Below are positions 1-5,364 of a stretch of DNA of 5,364 bases, piece after piece. Positions within the stretch are counted from its first letter, which is position 1. Each line of letters starts with the position of its first letter. The position numbers and the translations under genes were made by a program. Under the pieces are notes generated by a model, which saw only the letters and a list, made by a program, of their open reading frames with translations, ran no database searches and was not told the DNA's origin. The DNA comes from Bacteroidales bacterium (GTDB lineage: Bacteria; Bacteroidota; Bacteroidia; Bacteroidales; NBLH01), in assembly GCA_027083715.1 (NCBI GenBank), contig JALWNR010000238.1, positions 1 through 5,364 of the forward strand, written 5' to 3'.

Positions 1-1591
1 TTAATATGCCTATACCGCCTCCTATGGATGTGAGCCAAACCATACCTTTTTTATCAAAATAGATTGAAGAAATACTGTTGTTAAGAAGCGGATGCTCTTT
101 ACTTTTTTCATGGTAATGAGTTAGTTTTTGCTTTTGGCGGTTATATACATAAACTCCGTCATGAAACGTAGCAATCCATATATTTTTTTTTGTATTAATT
201 TTTATATCTGTTATATAATTTATTTTTGAAAGTTTGGGAATTTCAGGTGCAAATTGTTTAAAACTTCCAGTATTTGTATTAAAAATTAAAACCCCTTTAA
301 AAAAAGTACCTAATAATAAGTTGACCGAATCGTATTGACATATTGTTTTAATGGTAAAATCAGTATTTTTACCATTGTCGGGAAAGTGATAATGGGTGTA
401 AAAATTATTACTGATGTCCAGTTTTTCAAGCCCAGCTGTTTGCAATCCTATCCATAAATTATTATTATCTGATACATGTAAGGCTCTAACAATATAATTA
501 TCTTTTAAGTTATGATTATTATATAGATAAAATTTTTTAGTTCCTAAACCGGCTTTACAAAAGCCTGCTCCTATAACACTTACAAAAAGCACTTTTGATT
601 TATCTTCAAAAAGGGTATAAATATAATTTCGGGGCAATGAGTTTGGGTTTCCTTGGTTGTGCATGTAGCTGACAAATGTATTCTCTTTTTCCAAGAATTG
701 TACTAATCCATTGCCATATGTTCCGATAAAAACACGTCCTTTATGATCCACCAATATTTTTTTTATAAAATTAGCAGCAGGGTTTGCTTTAAAGAAAGGG
801 TGTTTTTTTAAATTGGTAAAGGTCTCAAGTTCTTTATTATACCATAAAAGTCCTTGCTCCGTGCCAATCCAAAAGCGCATTTTTTTATCTTCGGCTATAG
901 TAGTAATTTTGAATGCATTATGGATGATGAAATTTTCGGGGAGCTTTATTTTTCTAATCTTCCCAGTACTTTTAATCAGAAAAACTTCTTTTGATGTACC
1001 AATCCAAATATCATTCTGTGAGTCTTGATAAATAAAAACTATATTTTTATTTGAAAATGTATTAGAGAAATTGTCAAAAATTATTTTTTGGGGATTTAAA
1101 TCAGATCCAATAGGATACTTGCTTTTTTTAATTCCTTTTGGTGTACCTAACCACAAGTAATTTTTATGGTCAATGAAAACAATATTAATGTGTTGATTGT
1201 TGTTTGAAATACTATCGTTGAACTTATAGTGGGAAAATTTTTCTGTTTTCTGGTCATAGCAGTTAAGTCCGTTAGATGTAGCTATCCAAATTCTATTTTC
1301 TTGATCAACACAAATATCATTTATAGAACCGGATGAAAGGTGGTCGGCATTACTATTGTCCTCAAAATAATTAATGATTTGGTAACCATCAAATTTATTC
1401 AGCCCGTTTTCAGTACCCATCCAAATATACCCGAATTGGTCTTGCGCAAAACAACTGACACTATTTTGTGATAAACCTTGTTCTGAGGAATAGTTTTCAA
1501 AATATAAGGTATGTACCTGAGCATTTAGGTATTGTACACTGAAAAAAACAGTTATTAAAAATAAACGCGATATGTATATTATTCTAAACAC
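1..1591 (-). CDS. Two-component regulator propeller (Reg_prop) sensor protein, N-terminal part; truncated by the left window edge
   Basis: Reading the minus strand from 1591 to the window edge gives 530 codons without a stop, so the gene continues beyond the window. Residues 1-25 look like a signal peptide: FR at positions 2-3, a hydrophobic stretch (LFLITVFF) and a likely cut after LNAQ. Mature residues begin with the classic blade opening GLSQNSV (39-45). Reg_prop repeats follow, each ending in a W-hydrophobic-G/A-T motif: WMGT 57, WIAT 102, WLGT 147, WIGT 196, WIGT 241, then FIGT near 288, a weak one near 340, WIGL near 388, LLGT near 440, WIAT near 486 and WLTS near 525. That is about eleven repeats, one full seven-bladed propeller plus part of a second. 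Family knowledge: such proteins sense periplasmic ligands, often glycans, and pass the signal through a Y_Y_Y domain and a membrane helix to a histidine kinase or DNA-binding output. The output here is not visible. Start: GTG at 1591 is the only usual start codon between the in-frame TAG (1607-1609) and the signal peptide. An overlapping ATG (1593) is in another frame and stops after four codons. Confidence 0.9.
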   Translation of the reverse strand, partial: MFRIIYISRLFLITVFFSVQYLNAQVHTLYFENYSSEQGLSQNSVSCFAQDQFGYIWMGTENGLNKFDGYQIINYFEDNSNADHLSSGSINDICVDQENRIWIATSNGLNCYDQKTEKFSHYKFNDSISNNNQHINIVFIDHKNYLWLGTPKGIKKSKYPIGSDLNPQKIIFDNFSNTFSNKNIVFIYQDSQNDIWIGTSKEVFLIKSTGKIRKIKLPENFIIHNAFKITTIAEDKKMRFWIGTEQGLLWYNKELETFTNLKKHPFFKANPAANFIKKILVDHKGRVFIGTYGNGLVQFLEKENTFVSYMHNQGNPNSLPRNYIYTLFEDKSKVLFVSVIGAGFCKAGLGTKKFYLYNNHNLKDNYIVRALHVSDNNNLWIGLQTAGLEKLDISNNFYTHYHFPDNGKNTDFTIKTICQYDSVNLLLGTFFKGVLIFNTNTGSFKQFAPEIPKLSKINYITDIKINTKKNIWIATFHDGVYVYNRQKQKLTHYHEKSKEHPLLNNSISSIYFDKKGMVWLTSIGGGIGIL

Positions 1592-1606
1592 ATCGAAATA
1601 TAATAA

Positions 1607-1822
1607 CTAAATTTCAAAAACAGGAAATTTTATTGAAAATTCTATATTTTCGTTTAATTTACTTTTTAAACAGGTTTGGCTTAATTTATTAATAGATAGC
1701 CTTTTAATTAATATTGACCCCGGCCTGATTCCTCTGTGAAATTTTTTATGCTTACCTTCTACTTTTTGAAAGGCTTCAAAAATAATTTGTTGTTGTTTTT
1801 CCGAAATATTAATTCCTGTATC
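1607..1822 (-). pseudogene. Decayed C-terminal fragment of a histidine kinase ATPase domain (HATPase_c)
   Basis: A 71-codon frame on the minus strand starts straight after an in-frame TAA (1823-1825) and ends at TAG (1607-1609). It begins DTGINIS, matching the kinase G1 box DTGIGIS, and continues EKQQQIIFEAFQKVEG, which matches the usual stretch leading to the F box (family pattern EKQ..IFEAFQQ.EG). About 46 residues from EG to the end keep the family spacing without gaps: a degraded G2 box (GIRPGSI where GTGLGLS is expected), then LKSKLNE...FSIKFP, like the normal last strand of the domain. There is no start codon, no N-box, no phosphoacceptor helix and no sensor part, so it cannot be a working kinase. 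It sits between the EamA gene's stop (8 bp away) and the propeller sensor's GTG (15 bp away), in the sensor's frame. Inference: the tail of a former tandem sensor kinase gene, cut off upstream and decaying by point mutation. The kinase comparison is to the family pattern from memory, not a computed alignment. Confidence 0.72.
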
Positions 1823-1830
1823 TTAAAACC

Positions 1831-2724
1831 TTATTTCTTTTTTTGTATACTTACTAAATAAACACCCGTAAAAACCAAAAGTGTTGCCAATATTTTTATG
1901 GTATTTAAACTGTCTTTTCCTAAAATAACTGAAACAAAAGATGCAATAACCGGTTGAGAGTAAATATAAATACTTACCGTAGATGCGTTTACATGCTGCA
2001 AACCGTAAACATTCAATAAATAAGCTAAAAAAGTAGTTGCAATTAACACATAGGCAATTGCCCACCAAATATTTGCAGGAATTGTATTCCAGTCAGTATG
2101 GATAAGTTCTTCAAACCCTACAGGAAATATAAATAAAAATCCAATAGGAAAAATCCACTTTAAAACTGTTGTCGGTTTATATTTCATCATTAGCGTTTTA
2201 ACGATTACTAAGTAAATACCATAGCTTAACGCATTTAAAAAAACGAGTACATTTCCTAAAAAAGTATCCGAACTAAAGTCTAATTTGCCACCACTCATTA
2301 GAATTAACAAAACAGCTCCGGTTGCTCCAATAATTATTCCGCTGATTTTACGTAAATTTATAAGTTCGCCTATTACAATGGCGGATACCAATAAAACCAA
2401 AATCGGATTTACGGTCATTATGATGCTTGCATCAATTGGTGTTGTATAGTTTAATCCTTTTAAAAACATTAATTGATTAAGGGTAACTCCAAAGATGGCT
2501 GCAAAAACTAGTGTTTTGATGTCTTTACGAGCAATTTTTTCTGTTTTATAGATAAAACTAAATGCCCAAAATAATATACTTGCCGCTATAACTCTGCAAA
2601 TTGTTAAAGCATAGGGTTGTAGATAGTTGGGCATTATCTCTTTGGCAATAGTGTAGTTTAAACCATAAATAATATTTGCCGACAGAATTGATATATGGGC
2701 ACCTATGTTTTTGCCAAATTTCAT
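1831..2724 (-). CDS. EamA/DMT-superfamily transporter (10 membrane helices)
   Basis: This 297-residue protein has the length and layout of the drug/metabolite transporter superfamily: two EamA repeats of five helices each, roughly residues 8-143 and 157-293. Helices fall near 10-27, 36-56, 70-89, 96-116, 126-143, 156-175, 186-203, 217-238, 248-269 and 277-293. The first repeat carries the usual NP (106-107) in its fourth helix, a GE pair (119-120) and a glycine-rich fifth helix (SGIIIGATGAVLLI). The second carries QP (257-258) and ends TGVYLVS, but has GKD (269-271) where many members have a GE pair. Members export or import small metabolites such as amino acids or nucleosides; the substrate cannot be told from the sequence. 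The ATG at 2724 gives a short start (MKFGKNIGAH) leading directly into helix 1. The gene is divergent from the flippase gene, with a TAnnTTTG box about 27 bp upstream. It ends in a lysine-rich tail, and its stop abuts the kinase remnant. Confidence 0.93.
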   Translation of the reverse strand: MKFGKNIGAHISILSANIIYGLNYTIAKEIMPNYLQPYALTICRVIAASILFWAFSFIYKTEKIARKDIKTLVFAAIFGVTLNQLMFLKGLNYTTPIDASIIMTVNPILVLLVSAIVIGELINLRKISGIIIGATGAVLLILMSGGKLDFSSDTFLGNVLVFLNALSYGIYLVIVKTLMMKYKPTTVLKWIFPIGFLFIFPVGFEELIHTDWNTIPANIWWAIAYVLIATTFLAYLLNVYGLQHVNASTVSIYIYSQPVIASFVSVILGKDSLNTIKILATLLVFTGVYLVSIQKKK

Positions 2725-2731
2725 TTTTTAT

Positions 2732-2745
2732 TTAACTAAAGTTAA
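2732..2745. promoter_or_regulatory. 14-bp palindrome at the predicted transcription start of the EamA gene
   Basis: TTAACT-AA-AGTTAA is a perfect inverted repeat of 6-bp arms around an AA centre, lying over the predicted transcription start and leader of the EamA transporter gene. The position would suit an operator. Its AT-richness makes chance occurrence possible, and no cognate regulator gene is visible in the window. Confidence 0.2.
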
Positions 2746-2750
2746 CATGG

Positions 2751-2758
2751 CAAATGTA
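2751..2758 (-). promoter_or_regulatory. Putative -7 promoter element for the EamA transporter gene
   Basis: Read on the minus strand this is TACATTTG, an exact match to the Bacteroidota -7 consensus TAnnTTTG. Transcription would begin near 2744, giving a leader of about 20 nt before the ATG at 2724. No clear TTTG-type -33 element is seen about 19 bp further upstream, so the call rests on one box and its good position. Confidence 0.45.
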
Positions 2759-2778
2759 ATAAAACCATTATTAATTTA

Positions 2779-2786
2779 TAATTTTG
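2779..2786 (+). promoter_or_regulatory. Putative -7 promoter element for the flippase-like gene
   Basis: TAATTTTG matches the Bacteroidota -7 consensus TAnnTTTG exactly. Transcription would begin near 2793, leaving a leader of about 23 nt before the ATG at 2816. It therefore supports that start over the in-frame ATGs at 2705 and 2747, which lie upstream of it. A matching -33 element is not evident. Confidence 0.45.
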
Positions 2787-2815
2787 TGTTTTCACATAAA
2801 TTATATATTCCTTTT

Positions 2816-3889
2816 ATGCCTGAATCGAGAAAAAATGAGCAGAGTATAGCCTCTAAAATAAGCCCCCGAAAAATGATTTGGCCGGTTTTAATCGGCTTAG
2901 GGGTTGTTGGTTTTATGCTTTATCGTAATTTTGACATCAGAGCATTTGATGTGGTACATTTTTCATGGAATGCGGCATTTTGGCTATTAATAGCATTTGT
3001 ATTAATGGCTTTTCGCGATATGGGTTATATTCTTCGAATTCGCATACTTACCGATAATGATTTTAGCTGGCGGCAGGCAATTCGTGTGATTTTTTTATGG
3101 GAGTTTACTTCGGCAATAACCCCTTCGGCGGTTGGTGGTACGGGTTTAGCCGTGATTTTTGTAAATAAAGAAGGAATTAGCGTAGGGCGAAGTACCGCAG
3201 TGGTTATGGCAACCTCTTTTTTAGATGAGTTGTATTTTATTATTATGTTTCCGATTATGGTTTTGCTGATTAGCCGGGCTGAACTTTTTCCTGTTTCGAG
3301 CCAAACCGCCACTGAATTGTATTGGGCTGCCATGATTGGATATTCCATTAAACTGGCATACATCATTTTATTGTCTTACGGGCTTTTTAAAAATCCGCGT
3401 GCAATAAAACGCTTGTTAATAAACCTTTTTAAACTGAGATTTTTAAGAAAATGGCGCTACAGTGCTGCCAAAGCAGGTAACGAAATTATGCAAAGTTCTG
3501 CTGAGCTGATAAAAAAACCCTTCGGGTTTTGGATTAAGGCTTTCGGTGCTACTTTTTTTTCGTGGACATCGCGTTATCTGGTGGTAAATGCAATGTTTCT
3601 GGCTTTTTTTACGGTAAACGATCATGTTCTTTTGTATGCACGCCAGCTTGTTATGTGGATAATTATGCTGGTAAGTCCTACACCGGGCGGTAGTGGTTTC
3701 AGTGAGTGGGTATTTACCGAATATCTGGGTGATTTCCTGCCCCAAATAGCCGGAATTGTAGTCGTTATGGCTACTCTTTGGCGATTAATTACTTACTATC
3801 CGTACCTGATTATCGGAGCCATGATTACTCCACGCTGGGTGAAAGAAAAGTTTACTTCTACAGCTAAGGATGATGAAAGTAATTTGTAA
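2816..3889 (+). CDS. Flippase-like membrane protein, lysylphosphatidylglycerol synthase transmembrane (LPG_synthase_TM) family
   Basis: From the ATG at 2816 the protein has 357 residues, normal for a stand-alone member of this family. It has a polar N-terminus (MPESRKNEQS), then about seven to eight membrane helices near 21-36, 52-67, 88-115, 138-153, 170-190, 240-266, 276-288 and 308-337. Family hallmarks visible are TPSAVGGTG (102-110), followed by NKEGIS..RS..V, SFLDELYF (134-141), and the late motif PTPGGSGFSE (288-297). The family is related to the N-terminal flippase part of MprF and to other integral proteins thought to move or help modify membrane lipids. No aminoacyltransferase domain is attached here, so lipid translocation is the best guess but the substrate is unknown. 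In-frame ATGs at 2747 and 2705 would add sequence with little family character, and 2705 would overlap the divergent EamA gene. The predicted -7 box at 2779-2786 also favours 2816. It is transcribed alone. Confidence 0.9.
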   Translation: MPESRKNEQSIASKISPRKMIWPVLIGLGVVGFMLYRNFDIRAFDVVHFSWNAAFWLLIAFVLMAFRDMGYILRIRILTDNDFSWRQAIRVIFLWEFTSAITPSAVGGTGLAVIFVNKEGISVGRSTAVVMATSFLDELYFIIMFPIMVLLISRAELFPVSSQTATELYWAAMIGYSIKLAYIILLSYGLFKNPRAIKRLLINLFKLRFLRKWRYSAAKAGNEIMQSSAELIKKPFGFWIKAFGATFFSWTSRYLVVNAMFLAFFTVNDHVLLYARQLVMWIIMLVSPTPGGSGFSEWVFTEYLGDFLPQIAGIVVVMATLWRLITYYPYLIIGAMITPRWVKEKFTSTAKDDESNL

Positions 3890-4094
3890 AGCAGATTCTT
3901 TATCCGGCAGCTTGTTATATTTTGCTAAAAAATGCAAAGATTTTAGATTAAGAAAATGAAATCATTAATACAAATATATCCTCTATTTTAAACCATAGCC
4001 TTTAGTAAAAAGAAACAGCAATAAGCATAACTTATTAATAATTCGCAATATTTTAAATACAAAAGCCGGGTTAATAACTTTATATTTGATAAGC
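3890..4094. other. Convergent intergenic region
   Basis: This 205-bp stretch separates the 3' ends of the flippase-like gene and the right-hand membrane protein gene. It is strongly AT-rich. The only structure I would keep is the hairpin at 4003-4036. A frame reaching from the right-hand gene into this stretch (3983-4165, minus) has no family character. Confidence 0.6.
4003..4036 (-). terminator. Possible intrinsic terminator of the coiled-coil membrane protein gene
   Basis: On the minus strand, 4036-4020 reads AATAAG-TTATG-CTTATT, a perfect 6-bp stem with a 5-nt loop. A T-rich run (TGTTTCTTTTTAC) follows. It lies about 60 bp past the stop of the minus-strand gene. The stem is short and AT-rich, so the call is tentative. 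Confidence 0.35.
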
Positions 4095-5225
4095 TTAATT
4101 TTTCTTTCTCGAACCCGAAGAATCGTTTCCTTTTTTATCATCTTTTGTCCCAATGATTGAGTCAAATAAGCGAAACATAAATTCTACACTGTATCCGGCA
4201 ATGAAGGCAACAGCTAATGGAGAGAATGAGCTTGCCATTCCAAACGAGGATGAGGCAATATCGCCCCACAGAAAACCAACCACCAAGCCAGCCAACGCTC
4301 CCAGATGAATACGTAAAGCATATTTTATATTGGATACAGCCGTATAAGTCATTGATTTGGTTTCGACGGCAAGACTTCGTAAAACAAAAGCAAATCCGCC
4401 AAGTAAACCATACATTAAGGGCAAAATATACTGGTTAAGAATAATCAAAAGGCTTTTTGCCTGCTGAATGACCACTATATTTTTTGTTGTTCCACCTGTT
4501 TGTGTAAAATCAGGAGGTCCGTAAGATGACATTTCGGCACTGGCTTTAATCTCATCATGTATATGCGCCGGGCTTTTTGACCATATATCGTAAGTGAAGT
4601 TTAACCAGCTTTCAAGCAATTTGATGTTGCTTTCCACTTCTTTAATTTTTTCTGTTCTTTCAGTAGTCAGGCGGTCTTGTTCCATTGAAATGGAGCGATC
4701 CTCTGAACTCATGAGCATCAGTTGCTCCGTCCGGTTTTCAATTTCTGATAAACGATTGATTCCTGCTTCAAGGTTTGATAAATATTTAGTTCCCTGCAAG
4801 GAATAAATTTGTAGCCCCAGCATAAAAAGCATTGATATAAGTGCAAAACCTGAATACCATCGTACCGATCTACGTACCAGTGAGCGTTTTCTTTTGATGT
4901 TGAAAATTTTTGCAAAGATTCCGTTCGGCTTTTCGATGCTCTCGCTCGAAGCCCTGATACTGTCAATGGTTACGGGTTGTACCAGTTTTGATATTGTTTG
5001 ATATGCCTGCCACAGGTTTATTTCATCTTCTTCTGTCCATGTTTCGTTTTGTTCTTTTGCTTTGGCATCAACAATGGCTTTTATATGTTTTGTATCCACT
5101 TCAATACCGTATTCAGCTGCATGAGCCAGAAGCATTTCTGCATCGTGCAAAGCACTTTTTAAAATGGAAGTACTTTCAAATCTGGGTTTTGATTTTTGCC
5201 GGTTTGTTTCTTTATTTTCCATCAT
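4095..5225 (-). CDS. Uncharacterised membrane protein with periplasmic coiled coil and four transmembrane helices
   Basis: This 376-residue protein has no function that I can name. Residues 1-123 are soluble and probably cytoplasmic. They contain a helical segment (DAEMLLAHAAEYGIEVD, 28-44), then VDAKAKEQNETWTEEDEINLWQ (52-73 region) and LVQPVTIDSIRA (81-92), which looks like a conserved small domain. A basic patch (KRKRSLVRRSVR, 111-122) precedes helix 1 (124-144), which fits a cytoplasmic N-terminus. Residues 147-206 are rich in E, R, K, L and I and likely form a coiled coil in the periplasm. Three closely packed helices follow near 265-284 (LPLMYGLLGGFAFVLRSL), 305-322 and 336-353 (SPLAVAFIAGYSVEFMFRLF), with a charged tail ending SRKKN. 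Charge distribution gives both ends inside. From memory, similar C-terminal patterns occur in unannotated proteins of other phyla; this is low certainty. Tandem ATGs at 5225 and 5222 leave the exact start open by one codon. The gene stands alone, convergent with the flippase gene. Confidence 0.85.
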   Translation of the reverse strand: MMENKETNRQKSKPRFESTSILKSALHDAEMLLAHAAEYGIEVDTKHIKAIVDAKAKEQNETWTEEDEINLWQAYQTISKLVQPVTIDSIRASSESIEKPNGIFAKIFNIKRKRSLVRRSVRWYSGFALISMLFMLGLQIYSLQGTKYLSNLEAGINRLSEIENRTEQLMLMSSEDRSISMEQDRLTTERTEKIKEVESNIKLLESWLNFTYDIWSKSPAHIHDEIKASAEMSSYGPPDFTQTGGTTKNIVVIQQAKSLLIILNQYILPLMYGLLGGFAFVLRSLAVETKSMTYTAVSNIKYALRIHLGALAGLVVGFLWGDIASSSFGMASSFSPLAVAFIAGYSVEFMFRLFDSIIGTKDDKKGNDSSGSRKKN

Positions 5226-5364
5226 TAAGGCATTTTATATCAGTAAATCATAGCTATTTAACGTCTGAAAGCAATTGAAAAGTATAAATATACTATAAAT
5301 TTTTAAAATGGAAATTAAAATATTGGAAAGTTTTATTTCTTTTAATAAAACTTTTGACTAAGAC
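5226..5364. other. Upstream region of the coiled-coil membrane protein gene
   Basis: These 139 bp are very AT-rich and hold no gene that I can support. No exact TAnnTTTG promoter box is seen on the minus strand; the nearest is TACTTTTC, with one mismatch. The stretch contains a small palindrome (5282-5293, GTATA-AA-TATAC) and the longer inverted repeat at 5327-5354. Confidence 0.5.
5327..5354. repeat. Inverted repeat, 11-bp perfect arms, possible AT-rich bidirectional terminator
   Basis: AAAGTTTTATT (5327-5337) and AATAAAACTTT (5344-5354) are perfect inverse complements around a 6-nt loop. Each strand has only one G-C pair in the stem, so the hairpin would be weak. Its place near the window edge, upstream of a minus-strand gene, would suit a terminator for the neighbour beyond the right edge. 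Confidence 0.35.

Noticed and set aside
813..1028. Plus-strand frame of 71 codons inside the propeller sensor region
   Set aside because: It lies antisense within the long minus-strand Reg_prop frame and shows no family character; it is a shadow.
1823..2068. Minus-strand frame of 81 codons overlapping the end of the EamA gene
   Set aside because: It is an alternative frame of the transporter gene that happens to be in phase with the kinase relic; its residues show no kinase motifs, so the relic does not extend into it.
2705..2815. N-terminal extension of the flippase-like gene from ATG 2705 or 2747
   Set aside because: It would overlap the divergent EamA gene (2705) or start upstream of the predicted promoter box (both), and the added residues do not look like the family; ATG 2816 gives a normal length.
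3025..3745. Two minus-strand frames (3025-3366 and 3443-3745) opposite the flippase-like gene
   Set aside because: Both are antisense to a clear family member and have no recognisable protein features.
3920..3938. Small hairpin TTTGC/GCAAA after the flippase-like gene as a terminator
   Set aside because: The stem is only 5 bp with an 8-nt A-rich loop and is not followed by a proper T tract; too weak to annotate.
3983..4165. Minus-strand frame of 60 codons crossing the end of the coiled-coil membrane protein gene
   Set aside because: It overlaps the end of the real gene in another frame; its hydrophobic end comes from AT-rich intergenic sequence.
4217..5278. Plus-strand and alternative minus-strand frames (4217-4438, 4594-4806, 4718-4966, 4988-5278) within the membrane protein gene
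   Set aside because: All are shadows of the 376-codon minus-strand gene; none has a family pattern or a plausible start context.

Overview
The window looks like a chromosomal segment from an AT-rich member of the Bacteroidota, possibly a Bacteroidales/Marinilabiliales-type organism. The phylum call rests on three things: a periplasmic 'two-component regulator propeller' (Reg_prop) sensor of the kind abundant in that phylum, promoter -7 elements matching the Bacteroidota TAnnTTTG consensus, and no convincing Shine-Dalgarno sequences ahead of the genes. The family-level placement is inference. I see no tRNA, rRNA, CRISPR array, insertion sequence or riboswitch.

Layout, left to right. (1) Positions 1-1591, minus strand: the first 530 codons of a Reg_prop sensor, with a signal peptide and about eleven propeller repeats. 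It runs off the left edge, so its output domain is not visible. Its best start is a GTG. (2) Positions 1607-1822, minus strand: a short decayed reading frame that I read as the last ~70 residues of a histidine-kinase ATPase domain. Its G1-like box and F-box-like segment are readable, its G2 box is wrecked, and everything upstream of it is missing. (3) Positions 1831-2724, minus strand: an intact EamA/DMT-family transporter whose stop codon lies 8 bp from the first codon of the kinase remnant. (4) Positions 2725-2815: a compact divergent promoter region with one TAnnTTTG box on each strand. (5) Positions 2816-3889, plus strand: a flippase-like membrane protein of the lysylphosphatidylglycerol-synthase transmembrane (MprF N-terminal-like) family. 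(6) Positions 3890-4094: a 205-bp convergent intergenic region with a plausible terminator hairpin for the minus-strand gene. (7) Positions 4095-5225, minus strand: a four-helix membrane protein with a periplasmic coiled coil and no function that I can assign. (8) Positions 5226-5364: the upstream region of that gene, with an 11-bp inverted repeat close to the right edge.

The genes do not form one operon or pathway. The most informative part is the left half. A sensor kinase array appears to have been broken: the tail of one kinase survives between an intact transporter gene and an intact propeller sensor, in the same reading frame as the sensor and separated from it by one TAG. The left part (propeller and remnant) is visibly more AT-rich than the flippase and the right-hand membrane protein, which fits a different history or weaker constraint. 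I found no strong case for a new multi-gene system. The kinase remnant with its junction and the uncharacterised coiled-coil membrane protein are the items most worth a second look.
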